From contig NZ_QTTA01000003.1 of the NCBI RefSeq assembly GCF_003730275.1, positions 1 through 64,000 of the forward strand: a stretch of 64,000 bases of DNA, given 5' to 3'. This DNA is from Brevundimonas halotolerans (GTDB lineage: Bacteria; Pseudomonadota; Alphaproteobacteria; Caulobacterales; Caulobacteraceae). Both the position numbers and the translations under genes were made by a program. Shown piece after piece: positions 1 through 8,969 of the stretch (within the stretch, counting starts at the first letter, position 1; every line of letters starts with the position of its first letter). The notes under the pieces are model-generated. The model ran no database searches. It was not told where the DNA came from and saw only the letters and a list, made by a program, of their open reading frames with translations.

Positions 1-132
1 GGCTCATCGGACGAGCGCGCCGCAGCCATCAAACCCTGGACCGAAAACTACAACCTGCGCCGACCACACTCCGGAATCAAAGGCCTCACCCCTTGGTCAA
101 GGGTGAACAACCTTCTTGGAAACGACAACTAG
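1..132 (+). CDS. IS481-family transposase, C-terminal fragment (cut by the window edge)
   Basis: Frame 1 is open from the first base to a TAG stop and encodes 43 residues. The end contains YNLRRPHSGI and NNLLGND, the typical C-terminal pattern of IS481-family DDE transposases (the catalytic core's final region followed by a short basic tail). The N-terminal helix-turn-helix and most of the catalytic domain lie outside the window, so completeness cannot be judged. The stop codon is one base from the stop of the convergent PLP enzyme gene, so the element end sits at, or runs into, that gene's 3' end. No terminal inverted repeat is evident after the stop. It is the only mobile-element sequence I see here. 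Confidence 0.75.
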   Translation, partial: GSSDERAAAIKPWTENYNLRRPHSGIKGLTPWSRVNNLLGNDN

Positions 133-133
133 G

Positions 134-1414
134 TCAGACCGCAGCGAGGGCCTGTTCGAGGTCGACCCAAAGGTCCTCGACGTTTTCGACGCCGACCGAC
201 AGGCGGATCAGGTCGTCGCCGATGCCGCAGCGGCCCTTGGCCTCGGTCGAATAGTCGGAATGGGTCATGCTGGACGGATGGGATGCCAGGCTTTCGGAGC
301 CGCCGAGGCTGACGGCCAGCTTGAACAGTCTGAGGGCATTCAGCATGCGGAAGGCCTCGGCCTCGCCGCCCTTCAGCCGGATCGAGAAGGTCGAGCCAGG
401 GCCCTGACACTGGGCCTCGAAGATGGCGCGCTGTTCGCCCGCACCGCCCCCGGCGACCAGCACATCGGTGACCTTTTCATGGGCGCGGAGGCGCTCGGCC
501 AGAATCCGGGCGTTGTCCTGGGACCGCTCCATCCGCAGGTGCAGGGTCTCGAGGCTGCGGCTGAGCAGCCAGGCCGTATGAGGGTCGGTGGCGGTGCCAC
601 AGATGGTCCGCATCTCGGCGATCCGGGCCATGACCTCGGCCGAGCCCAGACAGCCGCCGGCGATCAGGTCGGAATGGCCGCCCACATATTTGGTCAGGGA
701 GTAGAGCGACAGATCGGCGCCCAGTTCCAGCGGGCGCTGCCACAGCGGGCCGAGGAAGGTGTTGTCGACGGCGACGATGGGCCGGTCGGCCTGACCGAGA
801 CCGTGCACCTCGGCCACGGCGGCGGCGATATCCACCACCTGATTGGTCGGGTTGGACGGGGTTTCCAGATAGACGACGGCGAGACGCCCGCCGCCTTCCG
901 CCGCCTTTGCGGCCGTGTCGCGAATGGCCTGTTTCAGGGCCTCGGTGCCGCCCGTGGCCAGCACCTGGGCGACCTTGACGCCATAGCGGGGCAGGATGCG
1001 GTCGAACAGATATTCGGTGCCGCCATAGGCCGGGGCGGCATAGAGGACGGTATCGCCCGGCCGCGTCAGGGCCAGCATGGCCGTGGAGATGGCCGCCATA
1101 CCGCTGGAGAAGACCAGCGCCCGGTCGGCTCTGTCCCAGACCGCCAGCCGATCCTCAAGGATTTCGAGGTTGGGATTGTTGATGCGCGAATAGATCAGGC
1201 CCAGCGCCTCGTCCGGCTCCTTTTCGCGCAGGCCATAGGCGACCTCGAAGAAGCGCTTGCCGTCCTCGGCCGATCTGAAGACGAAGGTCGAGGTCTGGAA
1301 CAGCGGCGCCTTGATCGCCCCTTCGGACAGGGTGGGATCATAGCCGAAGCCCATCATCAGGGTTTCGGGGGCGAGATCGCGACCGGCGAGGGTGCGGGAT
1401 TTGTGGTGGCTCAT
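134..1414 (-). CDS. Cystathionine gamma-synthase/methionine gamma-lyase family PLP enzyme
   Basis: 426-residue Cys/Met metabolism PLP-dependent enzyme, the usual length for the family. Visible motifs are YSRINNPN (about residues 75-82), SSGMAAI (103-109, phosphate-binding loop), ETPSNP (184-189), DNTF (217-220) and the Schiff-base lysine in [11 protein letters not shown] (Lys about 242). These enzymes make or cleave the C-S bond of cystathionine, homocysteine or methionine in the cytoplasm; sequence alone does not settle which reaction. The ATG overlaps the stop of the upstream FAD protein gene by 4 bp (ATGA), so the two are probably co-translated. The C-terminus (LEQALAAV) looks complete although the stop abuts the transposase fragment. 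Confidence 0.85.
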   Translation of the reverse strand: MSHHKSRTLAGRDLAPETLMMGFGYDPTLSEGAIKAPLFQTSTFVFRSAEDGKRFFEVAYGLREKEPDEALGLIYSRINNPNLEILEDRLAVWDRADRALVFSSGMAAISTAMLALTRPGDTVLYAAPAYGGTEYLFDRILPRYGVKVAQVLATGGTEALKQAIRDTAAKAAEGGGRLAVVYLETPSNPTNQVVDIAAAVAEVHGLGQADRPIVAVDNTFLGPLWQRPLELGADLSLYSLTKYVGGHSDLIAGGCLGSAEVMARIAEMRTICGTATDPHTAWLLSRSLETLHLRMERSQDNARILAERLRAHEKVTDVLVAGGGAGEQRAIFEAQCQGPGSTFSIRLKGGEAEAFRMLNALRLFKLAVSLGGSESLASHPSSMTHSDYSTEAKGRCGIGDDLIRLSVGVENVEDLWVDLEQALAAV

Positions 1415-2730
1415 GCAGATACTCCTTGGTCAGTCAACGCCCCGGTCAGGACCTCGATCCGTTGGCGGATATCGGGGACCGCGACGGTTTCCCAGAAGGT
1501 GGCGCGGGCGGGGGGGCCCAGAACCATCAGGGTCGGGTCGGGGGTGCCATCAGCCGTCAGCACGCGCCCGCTGTCATCCAGCTCCAGCCCCAGCCGCAGG
1601 GGGTCGAGGCGGGCGCGGTCCGTAGAGATCAGCGAACCCGTCAGCGGATCACGGGCCGGATCGTGGCCCGGGCCGGTGCAGTCGATCAGCCAGTCGGCCC
1701 CGGTCGTTTGAGTGTCCATCGTCCCCTTGGGGCGATAGCGGAGGGTGACGGTATCGCCACTCGCCGCCACAGTGGTCACGCGACCAGCCACGACGGTCAG
1801 ACGCCCCGCATCGATCAGGGCCTGCATTTCGGCGGCAATCGCGGGGGCGATGCGGTGGCGGTGCACATCCCAGAAGGGGCGCAGGTGTCGGACGAGGCGG
1901 GCGCGGGTGGCGGCGTCCGCCGCGCGCCACAGATCGCTGGTAACCGGGCGCAGCCCCTCCATCAGTGCCCGCCACTGACCCTGCTTCGCCAGCCGCCGGG
2001 CCGCAGACAGGCGCGCCGAGGCCGGGCCGTCAGCCAGTTGGGGCGAGACCGGCAGGGGGGCCTCAGGGTGATCATGATGGGCGCGCGGGCCCAGCCCCCG
2101 TCGGGACAGGGCGAACAGCGGTCCGCGCCAGCCCCGTGCCTGCAGCCAGACCGCCATATCGACCATGGTCAGGCCGGTGCCGATGATGGCGACGCGGTCG
2201 TCGCCGCGGATCCCGTCGAGCGCGCCGGGCGCCCACGGGTCAGCGATGATCCTACGGCTGTCCGCCGACGCTGTGCGGGGCGCGGGATTGCCGGTCGCCA
2301 GCATGATGGCCCGACCCGAAACGCGCCGGCCGTCGTCGAGCACGACCGTCGTGCCCTCGATCGCCCCGGCCCGGCCTTGCACCCGGGTGATCCAGCCGGG
2401 ATGGGACGCTTCGACCGCCCTCAGTCGGTCCTGGACGTAGAGGCCATACAGGCGGCGGGGCGCGAAGCCTTCCGGGTCGGCGTGGTCAGGGTGGTTACGG
2501 CCCAGCCAGTCGACGAAATCGTCCGGGCGCCCCTCAATCGCGCTCATCCGGTTCGAGCGTACATTCAGCAGATGGCCGTCGAAGGGCGTGGAATAGGCAA
2601 CGCCAAGGCCGAAGTCCCCGCCCGCATCAATCAGGGCCGAGGTCACACCCCGCTCCGCCAGACGCGCGGCCGCCATGGCGCCGGAAAATCCGCCGCCGAC
2701 GATGACGATCTGGTCGCTTGAGCTGGTCAC
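1411..2730 (-). CDS. FAD/NAD(P)-binding oxidoreductase-like protein
   Basis: 439 residues starting at GTG. The N-terminus has a Rossmann dinucleotide-binding motif (IVIVGGGFSG, residues 8-17), followed by a family-typical LLNVRSNRMSA segment, a second nucleotide-binding region around VAIIGTGLTMVD, and a late LIDCTGPGHD motif. This matches the NAD_binding_9 / HpnW-like FAD-dependent group, whose substrates are mostly unknown. It is the first gene of a two-gene unit with the PLP enzyme (4-bp overlap), which hints at a sulfur or amino-acid redox role; that is inference. No signal peptide or membrane segment, so cytoplasmic. Confidence 0.75.
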   Translation of the reverse strand: MTSSSDQIVIVGGGFSGAMAAARLAERGVTSALIDAGGDFGLGVAYSTPFDGHLLNVRSNRMSAIEGRPDDFVDWLGRNHPDHADPEGFAPRRLYGLYVQDRLRAVEASHPGWITRVQGRAGAIEGTTVVLDDGRRVSGRAIMLATGNPAPRTASADSRRIIADPWAPGALDGIRGDDRVAIIGTGLTMVDMAVWLQARGWRGPLFALSRRGLGPRAHHDHPEAPLPVSPQLADGPASARLSAARRLAKQGQWRALMEGLRPVTSDLWRAADAATRARLVRHLRPFWDVHRHRIAPAIAAEMQALIDAGRLTVVAGRVTTVAASGDTVTLRYRPKGTMDTQTTGADWLIDCTGPGHDPARDPLTGSLISTDRARLDPLRLGLELDDSGRVLTADGTPDPTLMVLGPPARATFWETVAVPDIRQRIEVLTGALTDQGVSA

Positions 2731-2775
2731 CCGTCCTCCCGGTCGAGGGCCTAATGGACCGCTGCGCGGGTGCGG

Positions 2776-4224
2776 TCAAACTTCCTGATTCCAGGCGCCG
2801 ACTTCGGGATGAGCGGCCAGACGCGGCTTGACCTCCTCATGGAAAAGCGCCCGCATGTCGGCCTCTGACGTCAGGCTTTCGACCACCATCACCAGTTCCG
2901 GCTTGTTGGACGAGGCGCGGACCAGCAGCCAGCCGCCGTCCTCCAGCTCGACGCGGATGCCATTGACGGTCACCAGATCGCGAATGCGGCAGCCCAGCAC
3001 AGTTCCGCCCGCCTCGGCGAGCGCGCGATAGGCCTCGCTGACCCGCTCAACGACCGCATATTTCTCCGTGTCCGGACAGTGGGCGCTCATGGTCAGGGAG
3101 GTGAAGGCGGGCGGCAGGTCGGATTCGAGCTCGGACAAACGACGCCCGCCCGCCCGGTCGAGCAGGCGCAGAATTTCGCGTGCGAACACAAGGGCGTCGT
3201 CATAGCCCCGGCCCAGCGGCGGGGCGAAGAAGACATGGCCGGACTTTTCAAAGCCGACCAGCGCGCCTTCAGCCGCGACCGCCCGCTTCATATGGCTGTG
3301 GCCGGTCATGCCATAGACGACGCGCGCGCCTGCGGCCGCCAGCACGGGGTCGGTTCGGTAGAGGCCGGTCGACTTCACATCGACGACAAAGGTCGCGCCG
3401 GGATGATCGGCGACCAGATCGCGCGCCAGCATCAGCCCCATGCGGTCGGCGAAGATTTCGTGCCCCCGGTCATCGACCACGCCGCACCGGTCGCCGTCGC
3501 CGTCGAACCCCAGCGCCAGGTCGGCGCCCGTCTCGCGCACCCGTTCGGCCATGGCGTCGAGCATGACGCGGTCTTCCGGATTCGGATTATAGCGCGGGAA
3601 GGTCCAGTCGAGGTCGGTATCCATTTCGATCACCTCGGCCCCCATCCGGCGGAGGGCCTCGGGCACAAAGGCCCCCGCCGTGCCATTACCGCAGGCAGCG
3701 ACCACCCGGATGGGCCGCGACAGTGTCGGCCCGGACGCGACCTCGGCCTGATAGCGGTCGGCAAAGTCCTGTACGGTGACGACGTGCCCGCCCGGGCGCT
3801 CGATCCGTCCACCCTCGAGCGCCAGCGTCTTGAGCCGCGCCATTTCCTCCGGGCCGAAGGTGAAGGGCGGGTGGGCGCCCATCTTGACCCCGGTCCAGCC
3901 GTTTTCGTTGTGACTGGCGGTGACCATGGCGACGGCGGGCACGCCCAGCGCCTCGCGGGCGAAATAGGCGATGGGGGTCAGGGTGAGGCCGATGTCGTGG
4001 ACCTCGGCCCCGCCCGTGACCAGACCCCGGATCAGGGCGGCCTTCACGTCTTCGGAATAGCTGCGGTAGTCGTGGCCGGTGACGAGGCGCGGACTGTCCA
4101 GCTCGTGCAAAAGCGTGGCCAGCGCCAGCCCCAGCGTTTCGACGCCCTGAAGGTCGAGATCGGAGCCCAGAACCCAGCGGGCATCATATTCGCGAAAGCC
4201 GGTCGGGGCGATCAGGCCGGGCAT
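2776..4224 (-). CDS. Phosphomannomutase/phosphoglucomutase
   Basis: 482 residues from the chosen ATG (MPGLIAPTGFREYD), which has a GAGGTG Shine-Dalgarno 6 nt upstream; a longer in-frame extension lacks family similarity. This is an alpha-D-phosphohexomutase interconverting hexose 1- and 6-phosphates for sugar-nucleotide and surface polysaccharide synthesis. Motifs include the catalytic phosphoserine loop TASHN (Ser about 104), the metal-binding DGDGDRCG (about 250), and the sugar-binding EKSGH. All four domains appear present. It is divergent from gpmA across about 140 bp. ManB/AlgC-type dual specificity is likely but not provable from sequence. Confidence 0.9.
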   Translation of the reverse strand: MPGLIAPTGFREYDARWVLGSDLDLQGVETLGLALATLLHELDSPRLVTGHDYRSYSEDVKAALIRGLVTGGAEVHDIGLTLTPIAYFAREALGVPAVAMVTASHNENGWTGVKMGAHPPFTFGPEEMARLKTLALEGGRIERPGGHVVTVQDFADRYQAEVASGPTLSRPIRVVAACGNGTAGAFVPEALRRMGAEVIEMDTDLDWTFPRYNPNPEDRVMLDAMAERVRETGADLALGFDGDGDRCGVVDDRGHEIFADRMGLMLARDLVADHPGATFVVDVKSTGLYRTDPVLAAAGARVVYGMTGHSHMKRAVAAEGALVGFEKSGHVFFAPPLGRGYDDALVFAREILRLLDRAGGRRLSELESDLPPAFTSLTMSAHCPDTEKYAVVERVSEAYRALAEAGGTVLGCRIRDLVTVNGIRVELEDGGWLLVRASSNKPELVMVVESLTSEADMRALFHEEVKPRLAAHPEVGAWNQEV

Positions 4225-4310
4225 CAGACACCTCATGGGGGCAAGCAACAGCGGAGGCCTATAGGGGGAAAGCGACGCCCCGATCAAATGGTGCGCGCGC
4301 CCGGCCCGGC

Positions 4311-4339
4311 TTGACCCCTGCCCGGGGGCAGCCTAGGCG
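4311..4339 (+). promoter_or_regulatory. Candidate housekeeping promoter of gpmA
   Basis: TTGACC at 4311-4316 and a weak TAGGCG at 4334-4339, separated by 17 bp, lie about 27 bp before the gpmA start. GCCTAGGC partly resembles the Caulobacter sigma-73 -10 element (GCTANAWC). The assignment rests on spacing and position only. Confidence 0.35.
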
Positions 4340-4365
4340 AAAACCCTCGTCATCCGGAGATCTGC

Positions 4366-5091
4366 ATGCCCCGCCTCGTCCTTCTGCGTCACGGCCAGAG
4401 CCAGTGGAACCTCGAGAACCGCTTCACCGGCTGGGTCAATGTCGACCTGACCGACCAGGGCGAGGCCGAGGCCAGAAAGGGCGGAACGCTGATTGCTGAG
4501 GCCGGTTTCACCCCCGCCGTCATGTTCACCTCGGTGCTGAAGCGGGCCCTGAGGACCGGCGATCTGGCGCTGTCGGCGGCGGGGCTGAAGGATGTGCCGA
4601 TCGTGCGGGACTGGCACCTGAACGAGCGTCATTATGGCGGGCTGACCGGCCTTAACAAGGCCGAGACGGCGGAGCGGCACGGCGAGGATCAGGTCCGCAT
4701 CTGGCGCCGCAGCTATGACGTCCCGCCCCCGCCGATGCAGGACGACCACCCGCACAGCTTTGCCGGGGATCCGCTGTACGAAGGCCAGACCATCCCGGAT
4801 ACCGAGAGCCTGAAGACCACCCTGGATCGGGTGCTGCCCTATTGGGATGCCGAGATCGCGCCGCGCCTGAAAGCGGGCGAGGATGTGCTGATCGTCGCCC
4901 ACGGCAATTCGCTGCGGGCCATTGTCAAACATCTGTTCGCCGTGCCGGATGACCGGATCGTCGGGGTCGAGATTCCGACCGGCAATCCGCTGGAGATCGA
5001 CCTGGACGGCGATCTGGTGCCGACCGACGCCCGCTATCTGGATACGGGACGCGCCGCAGACCTTCCGCCGCTGCCGGAGAAACAGGCGTGA
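4366..5091 (+). CDS. gpmA: 2,3-bisphosphoglycerate-dependent phosphoglycerate mutase
   Basis: 241 residues, the usual size for dPGM. It interconverts 3- and 2-phosphoglycerate in glycolysis/gluconeogenesis through a phosphohistidine. The RHGQSQWN motif places the catalytic His at residue 9, followed by ENRFTGWVNVDLT, RHYGGLTGLNKAE, and VAHGNSLRAIVKHL with the second histidine. An ATG start follows a CCGGAGAT ribosome-binding site. The TGA stop overlaps the GTG start of the next gene, a RibD-like deaminase, implying translational coupling between two metabolically unrelated enzymes. Confidence 0.95.
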   Translation: MPRLVLLRHGQSQWNLENRFTGWVNVDLTDQGEAEARKGGTLIAEAGFTPAVMFTSVLKRALRTGDLALSAAGLKDVPIVRDWHLNERHYGGLTGLNKAETAERHGEDQVRIWRRSYDVPPPPMQDDHPHSFAGDPLYEGQTIPDTESLKTTLDRVLPYWDAEIAPRLKAGEDVLIVAHGNSLRAIVKHLFAVPDDRIVGVEIPTGNPLEIDLDGDLVPTDARYLDTGRAADLPPLPEKQA

Positions 5092-5714
5092 GCGCGCCTG
5101 ACGACGCCCGCCATATGGCCCGCGCCATAGAACTGGCGCAGGCGCGGATGGGCGAGACCTGGCCCAATCCGGCGGTCGGCTGTGTGCTGGTGAACGAGGG
5201 CGAGGTGGTCGCCGAGGCCGCCACGGCCCAGGGCGGCAGGCCCCACGCCGAGGAACAGGCGGTTCCCGCCGCCGGCGACAAGGCGAAAGGCGCGACCGCC
5301 TATGTGACGCTGGAGCCCTGCGGCGCGCGGTCTTCGGGCCGCAAGTCGTGCGCCCACTTCCTGGCCGAGGCCGGGGTGGCGCGGGTGGTGATCGCCGCGC
5401 TGGACCCCTCACCCTTTGCCTCGGGCCGGGGCACGGAGCGGCTGCGTCAGGCGGGCCTTGAGGTCGAGACCGGCCTGATGGCCGATGAGGCGCTGGCGCT
5501 GTGCGAAGGGTTTCTGCACCGGCTGGAGACCGGCCGTCCGCTGGTGCGGATCAGCGAGACGGGGGACGGCTTTGATGCCCGCTTCACCGCCTCGCCGCGC
5601 GCCGATCTGGTCGGCGAGCTGAGCCGGCTGGGCGAGGCCGGCTATACCCGGGTGTGGGTGTCGGCCGGGGAGCTGGCCGACAGTCTGAAGGAGCAGGGCC
5701 TGCTGAAGGTCTGA
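5088..5714 (+). CDS. RibD-type deaminase domain protein lacking the reductase domain
   Basis: 208 residues with a GTG start overlapping the gpmA stop. The cytidine-deaminase-fold zinc site is intact: HAE at 53-55, PC at 77-78 and a second Cys at 88, in the RibD arrangement (PNPAVGCVLV, TAYVTLEPCG, ARVVIAALDPSP, GRGTERLRQAG). Canonical RibD is about 360 residues with a C-terminal reductase; here only about 60 residues follow the deaminase and they lack reductase motifs. It may deaminate the early riboflavin intermediate or a different substrate. A full-length ribD elsewhere would suggest a specialised paralogue. Confidence 0.8.
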   Translation: MSAPDDARHMARAIELAQARMGETWPNPAVGCVLVNEGEVVAEAATAQGGRPHAEEQAVPAAGDKAKGATAYVTLEPCGARSSGRKSCAHFLAEAGVARVVIAALDPSPFASGRGTERLRQAGLEVETGLMADEALALCEGFLHRLETGRPLVRISETGDGFDARFTASPRADLVGELSRLGEAGYTRVWVSAGELADSLKEQGLLKV

Positions 5715-5762
5715 GACCCGAAAGCAAACCTTCCTTAAGCGTAATCGTGTCAGCATGCGGCC

Positions 5763-7034
5763 ATGGCCCAGGCTGCTGAACCTGTCGCACGGCGACGCAT
5801 GACCCAGAGCGAGGTGGACGCGATCTGCGCCCGCCACGATCGCCTGTGGCAGGCCCGGCCCGGCGGGGCACGGGCGGTGTTCGCCTGGATGGACCTGAGC
5901 GGGCTGGATCTGAAGGGTCGCAATCTGGCCGATGCCGATTTTTCCGCCGCCGACCTTACCGGCTGTGACCTGTCGGGGGCGCGGCTGGACAACGCCACCT
6001 TCTTTGGCGCGGACATGCAGGATGTCATACTTGCCGAGGCGTCGATGCGGCGCTCGGATCTGCGCGGGGCCTGCCTGCGCGGGGCCGATCTGACGGGGGC
6101 CGATCTGTTCGAGGCGGACTTGCGCGAAGGCACCATCGCCGCCGCCGATGCCCGGATGGGCTTTCGCGTGATCGAGGCCCGGGCCCGCCATGAGACCCAG
6201 GCCAATGGCGCCTGTCTGGCCGGGGCCAATCTGGAGCGCTCGCGGTTGACGGGGGTGGTGGCCGTGGCCGCAGACTTTACCGATGCGGTGATGAAGGACT
6301 GTAAACTGGTGCGGGCCAATCTGAAGCAGGCCAGCTTCAGGGGCGCCGATCTGGCCGGAGCGGATCTGTCGGGCGCGGACCTGTCCGGGGCTGATCTGCG
6401 CGACGCCGTGCTGGTCGGCGTAAACCGTCAGTCGTGGCGAACGGACGGCGCCCGCATGGAAGGCAGCCTGACGGACGACCGGTCCTCGGGCGATCCGGTG
6501 TCGCGCCTGCCGGCCGCCGACATGCTGCGCGACCATGCCCTGTGGTGCGAGACCGACGGCCGGGAGGGTAAGCCTTCCGTCTTCGACAGCGTCGACCTGC
6601 GCTCGCTGAAGTCGATCCGGGGCCTGAATCTGACGGCCCTGTCGGCCCGGGGGGCGATCTTCTACGGTCTCGATATGGAGGGGGTGCAGATGCAGGGCGC
6701 CCATCTGGAGCGGGCTGACCTGCGGGCCTGTAACCTCCGGGGAGCCGACCTGCGCGGGGCGCGATTGGCTGGAGCGCGGCTGAACGGCGCCGACCTGCGG
6801 CAGGCCCAGCTGGGGCCGCTGCTGTTGTCCGCCGACCGTATCCTGCCCGCCGATCTGACCGGCGCCATCCTGCGCGGGGCGGACCTTTCTGGCGCGGACC
6901 TGCGAAACGGGCGACTGGCCGGAGCCGACCTCAGCCGGGCGCGTCTGCATGGATGCCAGATGCGACTGACCGATCTGTCCGAGGCCGTCCTGACCGGGGC
7001 GCTGGGCCTGAATTCTGAAGGAATGCCTGCATGA
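5763..7034 (+). CDS. Pentapeptide-repeat protein 1 of a tandem pair
   Basis: 423 residues dominated by A(D/N)LXX pentapeptide repeats in two blocks (about 40-225 and 280-415), separated by a non-repeat linker containing MLRDHALW. Such repeats form a right-handed quadrilateral beta-helix; some family members (Qnr, MfpA) mimic DNA and bind gyrase, but most are uncharacterised. No signal peptide or membrane segment. The start gives an N-terminus that aligns with its neighbour (RRRMTQSEVDAI against RRALGQGDVDML). Its stop overlaps the next start by 4 bp. The colinear similarity to the next protein, including the linker, indicates tandem gene duplication. Confidence 0.85.
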   Translation: MAQAAEPVARRRMTQSEVDAICARHDRLWQARPGGARAVFAWMDLSGLDLKGRNLADADFSAADLTGCDLSGARLDNATFFGADMQDVILAEASMRRSDLRGACLRGADLTGADLFEADLREGTIAAADARMGFRVIEARARHETQANGACLAGANLERSRLTGVVAVAADFTDAVMKDCKLVRANLKQASFRGADLAGADLSGADLSGADLRDAVLVGVNRQSWRTDGARMEGSLTDDRSSGDPVSRLPAADMLRDHALWCETDGREGKPSVFDSVDLRSLKSIRGLNLTALSARGAIFYGLDMEGVQMQGAHLERADLRACNLRGADLRGARLAGARLNGADLRQAQLGPLLLSADRILPADLTGAILRGADLSGADLRNGRLAGADLSRARLHGCQMRLTDLSEAVLTGALGLNSEGMPA

Positions 7035-8260
7035 GTTTCACGCGCCGCGCCCTCGGACAAGGTGATGTGGACATGCTGGTCATGGCGCATGAGCGCTTCG
7101 TCGAAGGCCGCGCAGGCGGGCGGCGCCTGTCGCTGAAATTCATGGCGCTGGACGGGCTGAATCTTGCGGGACGCAATCTGGAGGAAGCCGATTTCACCGG
7201 CTGTTCGCTGCGGGGCACGCGGCTGTCGGGCGCGCGGCTGAACCGTGCTGTCCTGTTCTGCTGCGACATGCGCGAAGCCGATCTGAGCAGCGCCCAGCTG
7301 GTGAAGGCCGATCTGCGCGGAGCGTGCCTGCGGGGGGCGGATCTGGCGCGCGCCGACCTGACCCAGGCGGATTTCCGCGAAGGCGTGATCGCCGTACCCC
7401 ACGCGACCAAGGGCCTGTCTTCGGTCAAGCACGAGACCCATCAGGGCAATGCCGATGGCGCCTCCTTCACCGGCGCCACGCTGAACGGGGCGACGCTGGA
7501 GGGATTCAGCGCCTTCAAGGTCGATTTCACCGACTGCGCCATGAAGGACACCCGCCTGACGCGCGCCAACCTCAAGGACGCCGATCTGTCGGGAGCCCTG
7601 ATGGAAGGAGCCGACGTCGGGGGAGCCAATCTGTCGGGCGCCCGCATGATCGGCGCGATCCTGACCCATGTGGCCTTCGATACGGCGCGCACGGAACGGA
7701 CCGACATGACCGGCTGTCTGCGCGAACCGACGCTGGAGGCGATCACCGAGGCCGACGCCTTGCTCGAACAGGCGCTGGACGCCAATGCCTGGGCCGAGAG
7801 CGGCGGAGTCCTGGGCGCTCCGGCCAATTTCGAGGGCAAGGATCTTCGTCCGCTGGGCGCCCGGCTGAAGGGGTTGAAACTGCCCGCCCTCAATGCCAAG
7901 GGGGCCTGTATGGTCGGAATGGACCTGTCCGGCGTGCCGCTTCAGGGGGCCAATCTGGAAGGGGCGGACCTGCGGGGCTGTAATCTCAGGGGTGTCGACC
8001 TGCGCGGGGCCCGGATGATGCGCGCGATCCTCAGCCATGCAGATCTGGACGGCGCCATCCTGGCCGCCCTGCCGCTGGGCGGGGGACGGTCGATGCCGAC
8101 CAATCTGTCGGATGCCGGCCTGCGGTACGCGCGCCTGGTCGCCACCGACTTTACCGGGGCCGTGATGGACCGGGCCGACCTGACCGGGGCCCGGATGGAC
8201 GAAGCCGTGCTGAGCGACGCCCAGCGCGCCAGCCTGACGATCCGCCGCGCCGCCGCCTGA
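7031..8260 (+). CDS. Pentapeptide-repeat protein 2 of a tandem pair
   Basis: 409 residues, paralogous to the preceding protein along its whole length. An N-terminal helix-like segment is followed by a repeat block (LRGACLRGADL near residue 100), a linker around residues 240-265 with DALLEQALDANAW, then a second repeat block (LQGANLEGADLRGCNLRGV) and a basic C-terminus. The ATGA overlap with the upstream gene implies co-translation and possibly equimolar partners. Repeats are less regular than in the first copy. Function is unknown; gyrase interaction, scaffolding and peptide-pocket roles are all possible. Confidence 0.85.
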   Translation: MSFTRRALGQGDVDMLVMAHERFVEGRAGGRRLSLKFMALDGLNLAGRNLEEADFTGCSLRGTRLSGARLNRAVLFCCDMREADLSSAQLVKADLRGACLRGADLARADLTQADFREGVIAVPHATKGLSSVKHETHQGNADGASFTGATLNGATLEGFSAFKVDFTDCAMKDTRLTRANLKDADLSGALMEGADVGGANLSGARMIGAILTHVAFDTARTERTDMTGCLREPTLEAITEADALLEQALDANAWAESGGVLGAPANFEGKDLRPLGARLKGLKLPALNAKGACMVGMDLSGVPLQGANLEGADLRGCNLRGVDLRGARMMRAILSHADLDGAILAALPLGGGRSMPTNLSDAGLRYARLVATDFTGAVMDRADLTGARMDEAVLSDAQRASLTIRRAAA

Positions 8261-8309
8261 GGCCTTCGGGGGTCTTGCTCCCACGCAGGGGTCGGCCTAT
8301 CCCGGGGCC

Positions 8310-8969
8310 ATGAGCGCACCCCTGATCTGTCCGTCCATTCTGGCCTCTGACTTTGCCCGGCTGGGCGAGGAGGTCGCCGCCCTTGAGTCCGCCGGTGCCG
8401 ACTGGGTCCATGTCGATGTCATGGACGGCCATTTCGTCCCCAATCTGACCATCGGCCCGGATGTGGTGAAGGCGCTGCGCCCGCACACGCGCTTGCCGTT
8501 CGATGTGCACCTGATGGTAGCCCCTGTTGATCCGTGGCTGGAGGCCTATCGCAACGCCGGGGCCGATGTGTTGAGCGTGCATCCGGAATCCGGGCCGCAC
8601 CTGCACCGGACGCTGGGCCGGATCCGGGAACTGGGCGCCCGGGCGGGGGTGGTGCTGAACCCGGGCACCTCTGTCGGGATCCTCGACGAGGTCATCGATC
8701 TGGTCGATCTGGTGCTGATCATGTCGGTGAACCCAGGCTTTGGCGGTCAGAAATTCATCCCGGCCTCGCTCGACAAGATCGCGCGGGTCCGCCAGCGGCT
8801 GGATGCCGCGGGCTCGAAGGCCACCCTGCAGGTCGATGGCGGGGTGACGGCGGACAATGCCGCAGACTGTGTTGCGGCAGGGGCGGATGCGCTGGTGGCG
8901 GGCACGGCCGTATTCCGCGGAGGGCCGTCCACCTATGCCGATAATATCGCGGCGCTGAAGGGTCACTGA
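8310..8969 (+). CDS. rpe: Ribulose-phosphate 3-epimerase
   Basis: 219 residues, the standard length. It interconverts ribulose 5-phosphate and xylulose 5-phosphate in the pentose phosphate/Calvin pathways. Motifs are CPSILASDFARLGEE, HVDVMDGHFVPNLTIGP (metal ligands and catalytic Asp), FDVHLMV, VLIMSVNPGFGGQKF and the C-terminal VDGGVTADNA phosphate-binding part of the TIM barrel. The stop overlaps the start of the heparinase-like gene by one base (TGATG), so they form an operon. Confidence 0.96.
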   Translation: MSAPLICPSILASDFARLGEEVAALESAGADWVHVDVMDGHFVPNLTIGPDVVKALRPHTRLPFDVHLMVAPVDPWLEAYRNAGADVLSVHPESGPHLHRTLGRIRELGARAGVVLNPGTSVGILDEVIDLVDLVLIMSVNPGFGGQKFIPASLDKIARVRQRLDAAGSKATLQVDGGVTADNAADCVAAGADALVAGTAVFRGGPSTYADNIAALKGH

